From a virus: a stretch of DNA of 35,385 nt. A program made the position numbers and the translations under genes. The notes beneath the pieces were generated by a model, which was not told the DNA's origin, ran no database searches, and was given only the letters and a program-made list of their open reading frames with translations. Shown here piece by piece: positions 1-9,302 of the stretch. The stretch is from IMG/VR virus record IMGVR_UViG_3300027508_000021, positions 1-35,385 of that record. One strand, 5' to 3'. Position 1 is the first letter of the stretch. The number at the start of each line of letters is the position of its first letter.

Positions 1-257
1 TCCTTAGCCGTTAGCTCGTCAGCAGAAAGGCTTTCCACGGTCACAGCGTAAACGTCACCGCCTTCGAGATAGGCTTCGCAGGAAACCAGCTTCTGTGTGG
101 CTGCGTCGTGTGCCTTGAAATAGGTCACTGGAACAAGGTTGTTCTCAGCCATCCATTCAGCTTCAGGCCCAGATGCAGGGAATGATACGTTAGGGAACAG
201 GACGTATAGGTCACCCGTCTGTTCGATGGCTCCATTATTTACGATAGCGACAATCAT
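1..257 (-). CDS. Tail fibre assembly chaperone-like protein, 5' part only (cut by window start)
   Basis: The ATG is at 257, preceded by a good GGAGG ribosome site, and 85 codons are present before the window ends. The encoded residues appear identical to the first 85 of the complete gene at 34477-34926, although the DNA differs at about eight positions, all synonymous. The missing C-terminal part would hold the CDWTQL-type motif typical of phage tail fibre assembly proteins. It lies directly downstream of the LamG fibre gene, the usual place for a fibre chaperone. It is probably the same locus as 34477-34926 seen in another strain, not a second gene. Confidence 0.8.
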   Translation of the reverse strand, partial: MIVAIVNNGAIEQTGDLYVLFPNVSFPASGPEAEWMAENNLVPVTYFKAHDAATQKLVSCEAYLEGGDVYAVTVESLSADELTAK

Positions 258-716
258 TTTCGCCTCCAGTTACTTATTCGGGAATGCCGCTGTGGGCGGT
301 GTGAAGTTTGCGGTGTAGCGGGCAACGCCTTTGGTAATGCGAAGGTCGTCGATGTAGCCGTTGAGATATTGCGCTTGCGTGTTGCTTTCAGCGCCAATCG
401 TGAAGTTGTTCGTTGCGTTGTAGAGAGCGGACGAGTTAGTCGTTGATGCTCTTGATGTGCCATCTACATAAATCGTAAACGTGCTTCCGTTGCGAACAGC
501 AGCGATGTGATACCACTGACCTGTGGACAACGTGAAAGATGTTGACGACGTAGATAGGTCAAACAGAACTGAAGACCCATTTGATGACGTAATCAATCGT
601 AAATACCCTGACGATCCAGACGAAAGCATCAGCGCCCAGCTAAGAGTTGTTCCCCCAGTATCGCCAGACCACTGGCCCATTATCATCGCTTCGTTGGCTA
701 GTGAGTTGAAATACAC
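1..716. repeat. Left copy of a 716-bp near-identical direct repeat at the two contig ends
   Basis: These bases align without gaps to 34670-35385 (offset 34669), with about 29 substitutions by manual comparison, roughly 96% identity. The repeat begins exactly at the first base and ends exactly at the last base of the window. That is what overlapping ends of a circular or ligated genome look like. Almost all coding differences are synonymous; one Ala/Ser change is seen in the LamG gene. The inexact match suggests strain variation rather than a true terminal repeat. A real duplication in the genome cannot be excluded from sequence alone. Confidence 0.93.
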
Positions 717-2270
717 CCATGCTTCAGCCGTGAAATTTCCAGAACCAAAATCAAGAGCGTCCGTGTCTGGCGTTACGAGCCAATCCCCACTCCCATCAAA
801 CGCCATCGACCCCGTGCCAAACTTCTTAACGCTCGTGCTGATCTGAGCGTTGCCGACAGTCTCAAGGTCGTTCTTCATTGAGTTGTCGAAGATGGCTGCG
901 TTGGTAGCGTTCAGGAGAAGGCTGGTGTTTGTAATTGCTGTGATGGGAGATGAAGGCGGCGTGAAGGCTGATGTGTAGACAGCCGTGCCTTTGACCACAC
1001 GGACGTTTGAGATATAACCTGTAAATACTTCACTACCGTCAGCGTTAGCGCCAACGGTGAATTGTGTGTTGGTCAAATTATCAGAGTTGGTTGCAGACCC
1101 AACTTGAACGCCGTTGGCAAAAACCCGCAAGGTCGTGCCACTCCTGCAAACAGCAACGTGAACCCACTGGTTTGTTCCAATGCTTGTCGTATAATCTATG
1201 ATGAAGCCGTTAGTATACCAACTGAGGCCACCATATGGATTGATAGCCAAAGAGCCAGAGGTAGTAGTAGTGGTTGGGCCGGAACGAGATGAGAAAACCT
1301 GTTTATAGCTTGAAACAGCGGTAATATATATCCACGCTTCCCAAGTGAAATCGCCAGTCCCCATACCAAATGCAGCGTTGCTAGGAGCGGTCAGATAGTC
1401 CCCACTCCCATCAAAATACGCAGAGCCGCCATTCGTGCTGGTGCTGTAAGCAGACGAAGGCGCAAACGGAGCAAAGTTCGTTACCTTCACATCGCCATTG
1501 CGGGTGATGGTGAAATTGTTCGTGCTGGCGTCACGGAAGCGGTTGCTCTGGCAAGTCAGCAGAGAGGTGTTGGTGATTGCTGTGAGTGGCGTCGTGCTGG
1601 GCGTGAAGGCTGCGGTGTAGACAGCCGTGCCTTTGACGACGCGAACATTCGACATATAGCCGATTTGAGTAGCCGCTGCCCCAGAATCGCCCATGACCCC
1701 AAGCGCCCTAGTTGCTGGGATATTAGCAGTCGATGTTCCAGATGCCGTTTGAGTTCCGTTAAGGAAAATCCGTAAGGTTGTTCCAGAACGTGTTATTGCA
1801 TAATGGTTCCACTGATTTGTTACAGGAACGGTTCCGCTTTGTAGCGTAAGAGATGAGTCTAACCACCTAAACTGACCAGATGAAAATTGTTGAATTAGCC
1901 AATCAAACCCAGCAAAAGCTGTATGACACCCAATGAGTTGAGCATCGCCTGTCCAAGTTGGAATATATGCCCAAAACTCAATCGTAAAATCGCCAGTTCC
2001 AAAACCAAACGCAGCATTACTTGGAATTGTTAGATTGTCCCCACTGCCATCAAAATAATTCGACCAACTCGCCCCATAAGGCGTGAACGACCCTTGCGTG
2101 GTGTTGCCGTTGCGGGTGATCGTGAAGTTATTCGTGCTGCTATCAAGGAACGTGTTGTTCTGTGCGCCGTTGCTTCCATCGCCGTGGAGCAGCAGCGTTA
2201 CGTTCCTGAAATTAGGGTCTGTTGGCTCTCCGCCGCCTGCGCCAGCGAGAGCCTTAAAGTTCGACGGCAT
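270..2270 (-). CDS. Triple LamG-domain tail fibre / receptor-binding protein
   Basis: This 666-residue protein has three successive concanavalin-A-like (LamG-type) beta-sandwich modules, at about residues 70-230, 280-445 and 485-660. Each begins with a FDGSGD motif and ends with a GY..[ND][VL]R[VI].KG.A.YT..FTP motif. The first two share long near-identical stretches, so the array grew by internal duplication. Such proteins are common as adhesins in environmental phages and probably bind a host surface glycan. The start ATG overlaps the upstream stop (TAATG). It is the last of a four-gene fibre cassette and is followed by the assembly chaperone. The final module recurs at 34939-35385. Family assignment is confident; the ligand is unknown. 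Confidence 0.85.
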   Translation of the reverse strand: MPSNFKALAGAGGGEPTDPNFRNVTLLLHGDGSNGAQNNTFLDSSTNNFTITRNGNTTQGSFTPYGASWSNYFDGSGDNLTIPSNAAFGFGTGDFTIEFWAYIPTWTGDAQLIGCHTAFAGFDWLIQQFSSGQFRWLDSSLTLQSGTVPVTNQWNHYAITRSGTTLRIFLNGTQTASGTSTANIPATRALGVMGDSGAAATQIGYMSNVRVVKGTAVYTAAFTPSTTPLTAITNTSLLTCQSNRFRDASTNNFTITRNGDVKVTNFAPFAPSSAYSTSTNGGSAYFDGSGDYLTAPSNAAFGMGTGDFTWEAWIYITAVSSYKQVFSSRSGPTTTTTSGSLAINPYGGLSWYTNGFIIDYTTSIGTNQWVHVAVCRSGTTLRVFANGVQVGSATNSDNLTNTQFTVGANADGSEVFTGYISNVRVVKGTAVYTSAFTPPSSPITAITNTSLLLNATNAAIFDNSMKNDLETVGNAQISTSVKKFGTGSMAFDGSGDWLVTPDTDALDFGSGNFTAEAWVYFNSLANEAMIMGQWSGDTGGTTLSWALMLSSGSSGYLRLITSSNGSSVLFDLSTSSTSFTLSTGQWYHIAAVRNGSTFTIYVDGTSRASTTNSSALYNATNNFTIGAESNTQAQYLNGYIDDLRITKGVARYTANFTPPTAAFPNK

Positions 2271-2731
2271 TAGACACCGCTCCCCACATATGCGCCATAA
2301 AGGGTGCTGCCCTCTTTCCAGAGAACCACAACGTCAGATGCAGTCAGTGTCGGCGCAGCAGTTCCACCAACCTTGATCCATGTAATCGTCGGCCAAGTGA
2401 TTGTGTAGCTGGACGCGGAAGCAAGGCGCAGGATAACGCTCTCGCCAGTTGCAAGGCTGTCTGTGAACGTGGTGTTAGAGCCAATCGTCTTATACTGGAT
2501 GTTGCCGTTCGATGCGTCGATAGCCGTGCCGGAAAGGTTGTAGACAGTCTCGACTATATTGGCGAACAATTGGTCGCCAGTGGCCCGTGCCAGCGGATAG
2601 CCACCAGCCAATGAACCATCATGAACGACAAGAGTATCCTTGGTAGTGTCAACAGTGACTTCACCCACCACACCCGTAAATGTCGCGTGTTCAGCCGTAG
2701 TGCCGCGACGAAGTTGTACTTGTTTAGGCAT
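2270..2731 (-). CDS. Mtd-N-like tail fibre protein
   Basis: This 153-residue protein starts [15 protein letters not shown], followed by GEVTVDTTKDTLVVHDG. This is the signature of the N-terminal domain of the Bordetella phage major tropism determinant, found at the base of many phage fibres. In those proteins the domain attaches a receptor-binding part to the tail. Here it is followed only by a short beta-rich C-terminus (about residues 60-153) with no C-type lectin fold visible. It lies between the collagen-like fibre and the LamG protein with TAATG overlaps on both sides, so the three are probably made together and sit in one distal structure. It may adapt the LamG protein to the tail; that is inference. 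Confidence 0.75.
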   Translation of the reverse strand: MPKQVQLRRGTTAEHATFTGVVGEVTVDTTKDTLVVHDGSLAGGYPLARATGDQLFANIVETVYNLSGTAIDASNGNIQYKTIGSNTTFTDSLATGESVILRLASASSYTITWPTITWIKVGGTAAPTLTASDVVVLWKEGSTLYGAYVGSGV

Positions 2732-4764
2732 TAGGTCAAACCTCCAAAATCATCGTAGCTATCTACACTGCCTGTAATCAAACCCCAATCTTGGCTTGAT
2801 GCCAGATTATTAAGCTGCGTCTGAATGTTGCTGGTCGCGCCGTCAACGTAGCTCAACTCAGTCGGCGTGATTGTAGCACTATTTGCAACGATATTCCCGC
2901 TAATTGTAACGCCATTAAGCGTCTTATTCGTCAGCGTCTGAGTTCCATCTACCGTAACGTAAGTCGATGTGTCTGGAGATGGACCAGTGGGGCCAGTAGG
3001 GCCTGTGCCACCAGAAGTGCCGGTAGGACCAGTTGGTCCAATCGAACCTGTTGATCCAGTTGAGCCTGTAGGCCCGGTTGGGCCAGCAATGCCTTGTGGC
3101 CCTGTTGGCCCGGTAGGCCCGACTGCACCAGTAGAACCAGTTGGGCCAAGTTGGGTGTACATCACCTGAGTTGCGGTAAAAATCACACCCGGAATTGCTG
3201 GACTTGTAGGTGATGTGCCAGCAGCAACAGATTGGATTGAAACGCTAGTATTTGTCGTTGCCCAAATCATTTCGATAAAATCATTGGCAGCGACTTTTAA
3301 GACGAAATTAACCGTCATCAGTCCATAGCCATCAACACCGCCATGACGCTGCTGAATGCTAAGGCGAGTATCGCTATCAGGAACGTCGCCAGAGCTTCCG
3401 CTATCGTTCTTGCGAAGCCACATATTCACATCATGAATTTGTGTATCCGTGTTAACAAATTGGACGGAGAATGTAATGCTATACACACCAGCATATGCAA
3501 ATGTAACACGGCCACCAGAAACAACGCTTATGCCATTGTTTTCAGCATCAGCACTATTCAGACTTACGCTATATGCAGTATTTGCAGTAGTAGCCGTTTG
3601 GTCTGTCGTATCCCAAAAAGAACCCCAATAACCAAGCGCGCCACCTGCCCCAGTCGCTCCGGTACTGCCTGTCGGACCAGTAGGGCCAGCATTGCCGATT
3701 GATCCAGTCGGACCAGTCGGGCCAGCGACAGTAGATGCTGCCCCAGTAGGGCCAGTAGGACCAACTTCGCCTTGAATGCCTTGGATGCCCTGAATGCCCT
3801 GTGGGCCTGTAGGCCCAGCAACACCCTGAATACCCTGTGGACCTGTCGGGCCTGTGGCTCCCGTACCTCCTGTAGCTCCTGTGGGGCCAGTAGCGCCAAC
3901 TGCGCCTGTGGTTCCGGTGGGACCAGTTGGACCGACAATCTGACCAACATCATTCCATTGAGTGCCATCCCAAACGTAAAGATTGCCGTCAGCGATAACT
4001 ACATAAGCATCATTAACCTGATTGCCGGTAGGAGGAAGATTGCCGACAGTAGCGACTTCACCCTTAAGTGTAATCGAAACACCCGGAGAACCAGTGTTGC
4101 CTGTCGGACCAGTAGGGCCAGCATTGCCTTGAGCGCCCGTCGATCCAGTAGGGCCAGTAATGCCCTGAATGCCTTGTGCGCCAGTGGGGCCAGTTGGGCC
4201 AACATCGCCCTGAACACCTTGGATACCTTGGATGCCTTGCGGACCCGTAGGGCCAGCAATACCTTGTGGGCCTGTTGGACCAGCCGCACCTGTAGAACCA
4301 GTTGTCCCAGTCGGACCTGTGGGGCCAGCCGCTCCAGTAGCGCCTGTATCACCCTGCACTCCAGTCGGACCTGTAGGCCCAGCAACCGTAGAAGCGGCTC
4401 CCGTAGGCCCGGTTGGACCCGCACCCGCTGGTCCAGTAGGTCCGGGTACAGTAGACGCAGCACCTTGAGCGCCCGTCGGCCCTGTGGGACCGGTCAAGCC
4501 AGTATTACCTATGCTACCAGTAGGGCCAGTGGGGCCAGTGCTACCTACCGCACCAGCAGAGCCTGTAGGTCCGGTGGGGCCAGCCGCACCAGCCGTGCCT
4601 TGAGCGCCAGTTGGGCCTGTTACGCCAGCAGCGCCAGCACTACCTGTGGGGCCAGTAGGACCAGCAGGGCCGACAGGACCGGGAGCCTGAACTTCCACAA
4701 CATTCGTGATTGTGTTCTCAGTGACAATCGTGCGGGTAGTGGTGACTTCTACAATATCGGTCAT
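2731..4764 (-). CDS. Collagen-like tail fibre with C1q/TNF-like domain
   Basis: This 677-residue protein is dominated by Gly-X-Y repeats, mostly GPTGPTG, in three tracts. Between them lie a short globular insert (about residues 235-280, with [16 protein letters not shown]-like features) and a larger beta-rich domain (about 385-545) resembling a C1q/TNF jelly roll. The C-terminus carries TQTLTNKTL and [19 protein letters not shown] motifs found in many phage fibres. It probably forms a trimeric triple-helical shaft with a globular knob. The ATG overlaps the upstream stop (ATGA). The repeats make long false reading frames on both strands. Role as a side or tip fibre is well supported by context; the receptor is unknown. 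Confidence 0.87.
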   Translation of the reverse strand: MTDIVEVTTTRTIVTENTITNVVEVQAPGPVGPAGPTGPTGSAGAAGVTGPTGAQGTAGAAGPTGPTGSAGAVGSTGPTGPTGSIGNTGLTGPTGPTGAQGAASTVPGPTGPAGAGPTGPTGAASTVAGPTGPTGVQGDTGATGAAGPTGPTGTTGSTGAAGPTGPQGIAGPTGPQGIQGIQGVQGDVGPTGPTGAQGIQGITGPTGSTGAQGNAGPTGPTGNTGSPGVSITLKGEVATVGNLPPTGNQVNDAYVVIADGNLYVWDGTQWNDVGQIVGPTGPTGTTGAVGATGPTGATGGTGATGPTGPQGIQGVAGPTGPQGIQGIQGIQGEVGPTGPTGAASTVAGPTGPTGSIGNAGPTGPTGSTGATGAGGALGYWGSFWDTTDQTATTANTAYSVSLNSADAENNGISVVSGGRVTFAYAGVYSITFSVQFVNTDTQIHDVNMWLRKNDSGSSGDVPDSDTRLSIQQRHGGVDGYGLMTVNFVLKVAANDFIEMIWATTNTSVSIQSVAAGTSPTSPAIPGVIFTATQVMYTQLGPTGSTGAVGPTGPTGPQGIAGPTGPTGSTGSTGSIGPTGPTGTSGGTGPTGPTGPSPDTSTYVTVDGTQTLTNKTLNGVTISGNIVANSATITPTELSYVDGATSNIQTQLNNLASSQDWGLITGSVDSYDDFGGLT

Positions 4765-5096
4765 TCCGTGTATCCCGTCTCAACAACAGCACGGCCACGA
4801 ACCCAGTAGTAAGCTGCTCCACTTGGCTCAATCACGCGCACATCATAATAGCCACTTTCAGGAAGCGTTGCCGTCACTGTGTCTGTAAGCGTCAGCATGA
4901 ACTTACCGATAGAGCGATCAACATAAGTGACGCCAAAATCAGCAAGTTTAGATTGCTTATAATCAGTCCAGATTTCAGCTTCTACCGTGTATCCTGTCAG
5001 GTTAACGCCAACGCCAGAAGAGTCCTTCAATTGGAACGTGATATCCCAATCTCCGTGCTGTTGGATGATGATGTCGTAACTTCCGGGCTGGATCAT
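4761..5096 (-). CDS. Small beta-rich tail/baseplate protein
   Basis: This 111-residue protein starts [17 protein letters not shown] and has alternating beta-strand character, including [11 protein letters not shown] and [14 protein letters not shown]. This pattern is seen in small Ig-like or BppU-N-like proteins that precede fibre genes in many phages. They are thought to link fibres to the tail tip. An AGAGGTGA ribosome site lies upstream of the ATG. Its stop overlaps the collagen-like gene by 4 nt, so the two are probably translated together. No catalytic residues are seen. Structural role by position and fold type; exact family not certain. Confidence 0.6.
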   Translation of the reverse strand: MIQPGSYDIIIQQHGDWDITFQLKDSSGVGVNLTGYTVEAEIWTDYKQSKLADFGVTYVDRSIGKFMLTLTDTVTATLPESGYYDVRVIEPSGAAYYWVRGRAVVETGYTE

Positions 5097-5119
5097 GGCT
5101 CACCTCTATTCGGCGTATA

Positions 5120-5302
5120 TCATTCGATGGGGATTATATCTAGCGTGTTAAGGTCAACTTTATATTCAGCATCATTGACGTATTCGTGTTCCATCCAAGT
5201 TTCATTTTCCTTGCATTGCATCTGAATGTCTTCTGGAACGCACTGAATGTTGACGCGAATATCTCCGTCAATCGTGCTGTACACGATGTAGTTATTGATC
5301 AC
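5120..5302 (-). CDS. Small hypothetical protein between tail hub and fibres
   Basis: This acidic 60-residue protein begins at a GTG that overlaps the hub gene stop (GTGA), so it is translationally coupled to the hub. It has two cysteines (about residues 21 and 30), several acidic residues and no membrane segment or signal. I do not recognise the family. Its place between the J-like hub and the fibre-linking protein suggests a minor tail-tip component or chaperone. The coupled start and codon phase support it being real. Confidence 0.55.
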   Translation of the reverse strand: MINNYIVYSTIDGDIRVNIQCVPEDIQMQCKENETWMEHEYVNDAEYKVDLNTLDIIPIE

Positions 5303-7662
5303 CGTTTAAGCTCCGTAACTGTTATGATTCTGTCAGCCGTTAATGTGGCTGCTTGTGAGTTGGCATTGAAAAGTTGTGCAACCAAGTTGATGGTGTACGT
5401 TCCAGCGGCCAAGCTTGCTACTAAAGTTTCTAATGTACATGGTTGCCTGAATTGATTGCCAGACCCTCCAGCAGTTGCATATTCAGTAGAATAGTAAAGC
5501 TGAGTTCCTCCAGCGCCACTAGATGTGATTTGGAATTGGATGCCATGCGCTCCAGCCGCAATTGGCTGAGAATAATTTTGGAAGGTGGCTCGAATAATAA
5601 TCGGACCTCCATCCGTCGTTATTGTAACTGTCTGAATTGTTGTGGGCGTTGAGTTTATAGTCAACGATGTCGTAGATGATGCAGCCGTCAGCTTACTAAC
5701 TGCATTAGATGCAATCGATGTAGTAATAACTGCTGAACCAGCAATTGTTCCATCTGTATTAATAGCAGCCGTAACGCGGGTATCCGTCGCTAGAACCCAT
5801 GTAGAGCCGTTCCACCGCCATAGACGGTTTTGAGCATCTGTCTCTATCCAAAGATCGCCAATAGCTTCAGGAGTCGGTGCAGAGGCTTGGAAATAGGTAT
5901 TAACTTTCCCATCAGCGGTAGCCTGTGCGTTAGCCGCATCGCTAATCGCTATCGTGATTAAGGTGTCCTGTGCAGCGGCCCAGCTAGAGCCGTTCCAACG
6001 ATACATCTTGTTGCCATCGTCTGTATCAAACCAGATGTCACCAACCCCCTGTGCAGTTGGTGCGCTAGTCTGGAAGAAGCTGACAATCTTGCCGTCAGCG
6101 GCTGCTTCAGCATCAGAGATGGCTAGAATGTATGGGCTATTCAGCGGATCGTAAACTGTAGGCGCAGTCGGTGTGACCAAGGCTTGTTCTTCTGCATCCC
6201 AAGCGTAGATGGCCGCATTCTCTTCAATCAAAGTCATCGGCACTTGACCGGTGCTATTGATGTTCTGCGTCATTACGCGGAAAGGCTTGTCGGCCCAACC
6301 CAGCGGCTCAAACGAGAGATAGACAACATCTCCGACTTCGCAGCCAAGCGCCTTCATATTGAAAGTGGCAGAGAACTTACCGCGATACTGCGCACGTTGC
6401 AGAACCTGCTTGGCGATACGCTGTGCGCGACGCCCCTCCTCTACCCAAGGCAGATCAAGCGTCTGCATACGCTCAATATCATCGATGGAAGTTATTGAGA
6501 TCGTTGGATATTCTATGGGCTGATAAAGCGAGTTTCCACTTGGGTCTGTGTATTTGCCGTGAACAGCGTTGATTGACTTGTCCAAACCATCAGTCTGATT
6601 CCATGTGAAATCATCAAGAATGTCATTATCGTCAAACTCAAGCACCGGAGTAGCCAGATCATTCTTCATGACCGTGATGGACAGGCGACCATTAGAATCG
6701 CGCAGAGTGCCGTTCATGCAGGTCAGGAATAGCTGGATAATATCCATCCGATTATCGGCATCAGAACCCACCCCAGCGGTCCGATAGCGTGGCTGAGTAC
6801 CACCCGCTGCCAACGTGATAGCTTCGTCGCAGATGTTTGCGGCTGTAATGAAGGAGGCAAGATCGATGCGTTCCGGCGGGACACCACAGCCGACTGAGAG
6901 CTTGCTGTTGATGTTATAGCCCAGAAGGAACCAAAGAAGCTGGAGAGCCGGGTTGTCACGATTCGTGCTTGCGCCACCACCCCAAGTGGTTTGGTTATTT
7001 GCCCGTTCAGACCCAGACCCGCCAGTAACCGTGCTATCCCGACGCGGATCATATAGCTTTGCACCCTTGCCCTTAATTGTGATGCGATTTGGCAAGCCAT
7101 TGACCAGAGGGCTTTCAGCCTTTTTATCATTGCCTGTTCTCTTAACCCGGAAATAGACATACGCGCATCCAGTTAGGCGGCAACTAGAACCCCAGATTCC
7201 ACCACCATTGATAGAGATGGTATTAGCAGATGTCCCTACTGCGCGAGTTGCAACTGTTAGATAGCCGACGTAACGGCCCTGCACACCAGCCGTTGTCCAA
7301 GCAAGTTCATCATCGAAGTAAATCTGATCGATGCTCTCAACTTCATGCGCGGCAACGGCAATGATATAGTCAAAGTATTCTTGATCGGTCCCGGATGGCT
7401 CATAATAGCGAATATCCGTATTCATGGCAGTCTCGCCAATTACGAACTTGCGATGGGCTTGTGGGTCAAATGATGCGTTTAGGCGGCTTGCTTGAGCCTT
7501 CGGCATTTTCGGACCGAATAAGGCCTGAGATACTGTCCCAAGCGCCATGCCGACACCAGCAGCAAGCAGTGCCTTAGAAACAGCAGGGCTAAGTTGCGGG
7601 ACAAAAATAGCAACGCCAATAACTACAGCCGCAATAGCAAGTTGCTTTAGAACTCTACCCAC
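5299..7662 (-). CDS. Tail hub / host-specificity protein, J-like
   Basis: This 787-residue protein has a hydrophobic N-terminus (about 1-50), then the conserved hub body with FDPQAHRKFVIGE and YYEPSGTDQEYFDYIIAVA, as in J-like phage tail proteins. The middle (about 230-500) matches the phage_tail_3-type hub core. Two repeats of the form GD[IL]W[FI][ED]TD...RWNGS[ST]W lie at about 545-640. The C-terminal 150 residues are Thr/Ser-rich beta structure, probably the receptor-facing part. The GTG start gives an 8-nt overlap with the upstream cysteine-peptidase-like gene. The hub caps the tail tube and carries the fibres encoded just downstream. Size is smaller than lambda J (1132 residues) but usual for this family. 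Confidence 0.85.
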   Translation of the reverse strand: MGRVLKQLAIAAVVIGVAIFVPQLSPAVSKALLAAGVGMALGTVSQALFGPKMPKAQASRLNASFDPQAHRKFVIGETAMNTDIRYYEPSGTDQEYFDYIIAVAAHEVESIDQIYFDDELAWTTAGVQGRYVGYLTVATRAVGTSANTISINGGGIWGSSCRLTGCAYVYFRVKRTGNDKKAESPLVNGLPNRITIKGKGAKLYDPRRDSTVTGGSGSERANNQTTWGGGASTNRDNPALQLLWFLLGYNINSKLSVGCGVPPERIDLASFITAANICDEAITLAAGGTQPRYRTAGVGSDADNRMDIIQLFLTCMNGTLRDSNGRLSITVMKNDLATPVLEFDDNDILDDFTWNQTDGLDKSINAVHGKYTDPSGNSLYQPIEYPTISITSIDDIERMQTLDLPWVEEGRRAQRIAKQVLQRAQYRGKFSATFNMKALGCEVGDVVYLSFEPLGWADKPFRVMTQNINSTGQVPMTLIEENAAIYAWDAEEQALVTPTAPTVYDPLNSPYILAISDAEAAADGKIVSFFQTSAPTAQGVGDIWFDTDDGNKMYRWNGSSWAAAQDTLITIAISDAANAQATADGKVNTYFQASAPTPEAIGDLWIETDAQNRLWRWNGSTWVLATDTRVTAAINTDGTIAGSAVITTSIASNAVSKLTAASSTTSLTINSTPTTIQTVTITTDGGPIIIRATFQNYSQPIAAGAHGIQFQITSSGAGGTQLYYSTEYATAGGSGNQFRQPCTLETLVASLAAGTYTINLVAQLFNANSQAATLTADRIITVTELKR

Positions 7663-8056
7663 GGCCCACTCCCCAAGTCTTGGTCAAGACGCTACGATCA
7701 ATCATGGTATAGCCGATTTCTGTCGCAAAAACAGCCTTGGCGTTTACCACAACTCCGACAGACCCATCATAAAATGCTAGATCACCAGTCTGAGCAAATC
7801 CGATAGGAACCTCTTCAAATCTAGTATCAATAAATGCCTCTAGATTATCAGCGCCAAGTGATTTGAGCATTTTAACAGATGTTAAAAGGCTATCATATTT
7901 GCCGACATCAGCCATTGGGTTTTCACCTGTCATGGCTTCTACAGCACCAGAAACAAAATTAGCACAATCAAATGAGCCGTAACTAAACTGGTCTTTACGC
8001 TTGCTTACCAGATAGTCTGATAGGGCTTGTTCCCAGTTTGATATGCGGCGAGTCAT
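7655..8056 (-). CDS. DUF6950 / K-like tail tip peptidase-fold protein
   Basis: This 133-residue protein has the DUF6950 pattern: a WEQALSDYL helix, F.YGSFDCANFV with a candidate nucleophilic Cys, VEAMTGENP, and GDLAFYDGSVGVVV followed by AVFATEIGY. The family is related to NlpC/P60 cysteine peptidases. It holds the place of lambda K or of GTA gp14 just before the hub, where such proteins aid peptidoglycan passage or tail-tip assembly. The His expected after the G..VVV strand is not evident, so it may be inactive. Its start overlaps the upstream stop (TAATG). Family good; enzymatic activity uncertain. Confidence 0.75.
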   Translation of the reverse strand: MTRRISNWEQALSDYLVSKRKDQFSYGSFDCANFVSGAVEAMTGENPMADVGKYDSLLTSVKMLKSLGADNLEAFIDTRFEEVPIGFAQTGDLAFYDGSVGVVVNAKAVFATEIGYTMIDRSVLTKTWGVGRG

Positions 8057-8712
8057 TATTTAAGATTGAAATCAGTTGTTGATTCGCCAAAATTTCCGCC
8101 AAATCCAAAGCTGCCATCATAAGAGGTCATGACACCAGTCTTAAATGCACCGTTTGCGGCAGCGATTGAACGCGCTGCTGACTCATCCCCAGCGTCATAT
8201 TCTTTCTGCATCTGGTAGGTTTTATTCTGAGTTACAGACAGGCTCACCAGATAATTCTCAATCGATAGGGTAACAGTCTGAGATTGAGCGGAGCCATTGA
8301 TCGTGATGTCATTCATGTAGCCGGTGTAATAGCTATAGACCTCACCAATCTGCGTCTCGTTTTCATCAACCACATACCACCAGAGCCGAGCGGTGCGCCC
8401 CTGCCAGTTGTCCTTGTCGCCAATCGTGTTGAGGAAATCGACGTTGTTTACAATCAAGCCGGACATCGAAACCGTTACTTGGTCCGATCCTGTCTCATTG
8501 TGCTGCACCTCAGAAACGCCAATCAGGTCTGACGGATACGGCACATAGGTATCGCCATCTAGATCGGGATCACCCGTGCCAGAGAATGTCTTGTCGTAAA
8601 GCCCTGTAGTGGCCCTCACAGGGTCACCAACGATGTCTAAGAAGCAAACCCACCTAACATAGACTAATGGCGCTTCAACCGCCGCCTGAAGGGTCGGGGT
8701 AAGATTCGACAT
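8056..8712 (-). CDS. Tail tip protein, DUF2163 / L-like
   Basis: This is a 218-residue protein if started at the ATG at 8712, chosen because it forms a TAATG overlap with the upstream gene; an in-frame ATG at 8721 is possible. It contains VRWVCFLDIVGDPVRATTG, a WQGRTARLWWYVVDE strand pair and a C-terminal segment ending in FGGNFGESTTDFNLK. Content and position between the distal tail and K-like genes match the gp13/DUF2163 or L-like tail tip proteins that bridge the tail tube and hub. No signal peptide or enzymatic motif is seen. Family assignment is by pattern and order, so moderate. Confidence 0.65.
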   Translation of the reverse strand: MSNLTPTLQAAVEAPLVYVRWVCFLDIVGDPVRATTGLYDKTFSGTGDPDLDGDTYVPYPSDLIGVSEVQHNETGSDQVTVSMSGLIVNNVDFLNTIGDKDNWQGRTARLWWYVVDENETQIGEVYSYYTGYMNDITINGSAQSQTVTLSIENYLVSLSVTQNKTYQMQKEYDAGDESAARSIAAANGAFKTGVMTSYDGSFGFGGNFGESTTDFNLK

Positions 8713-9302
8713 TAGAAGCACTCACGCAAATTAAATGAGAGCGAATAAACCAGACCGGGTTCGACAGAATAACCGGGGTCTTCGACGAAATACATCAGCG
8801 CATATGGATTCTTAAACTCAATGGCTGCGTTGTCAGCCGGGGACACGCGGATTGCTGGCTCAAACGAGATTGTCGCCTGACCAGAGCCGTTAGATGTGAC
8901 GTTAGCCGTAAGCTGAAGAAGCTGATTGCCAATCGTCACGAATTGACCGGCGTAAAGCACTGTCGTCGAGTTGGGCCAGCCATCCGTATTGATTGAGCGT
9001 CCAGTCTGACCAGCACCATTAACGAGCGGTGTGGCGGTCGATGCAGACTGAGCAATCTCATTCACAGGAACTTGGAAATCGTTAGCAGCACCACGCGCAA
9101 GTCCCATAAAGGCCCGCCAAGCGTTAACTGATGTCTCTCCAACAATAGGAGGCAGGGTCAAACTGCATTCCCACCAACCGCGACCAGAGGCCAACACCTG
9201 ACGCGCACCTGTCCACTCAGACACATTCTGTTGTGCGGGCTGCACAAGCCGCCATGCCATTGTTGCTGGTTTAGGCGAACTAGGGAAGGTGATCGTAGTC
9301 AT
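8712..9302 (-). CDS. Distal tail-like minor tail protein
   Basis: This 196-residue protein has features seen in minor tail proteins encoded right after the tape measure: a W.C.LTLPP strand (GRGWWECSLTLPP), WRAFMGLARGAANDFQVP, then GAGQTG, DGWP, a small beta domain with GQFVTIGNQLLQLTANVTSNGSG, and a final LSFNLREC. These fit a ring-forming distal tail protein that joins tube and hub. It has TAATG overlaps with the tape measure upstream and the L-like gene downstream. The exact Pfam family is not certain; the structural role is well supported by order. Confidence 0.65.
   Translation of the reverse strand: MTTITFPSSPKPATMAWRLVQPAQQNVSEWTGARQVLASGRGWWECSLTLPPIVGETSVNAWRAFMGLARGAANDFQVPVNEIAQSASTATPLVNGAGQTGRSINTDGWPNSTTVLYAGQFVTIGNQLLQLTANVTSNGSGQATISFEPAIRVSPADNAAIEFKNPYALMYFVEDPGYSVEPGLVYSLSFNLRECF

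Noticed and set aside
1-716. True terminal redundancy or long terminal repeats of the virion
   Set aside because: The copies differ at about 4% of positions and the terminase is of a cos-cutting family. Real terminal repeats would be identical.
2270-2731. A diversity-generating retroelement, suggested by the Mtd-N-like domain
   Set aside because: No reverse transcriptase, template repeat or C-type lectin variable region was seen in the window.
3772-4809. A 345-codon plus-strand open frame opposite the collagen-like fibre gene
   Set aside because: It is the complement of the Gly-X-Y repeats, whose base composition suppresses stops. It has a Ser/Arg/Ala/Cys-rich meaningless product, no ribosome site and the wrong strand for the operon.
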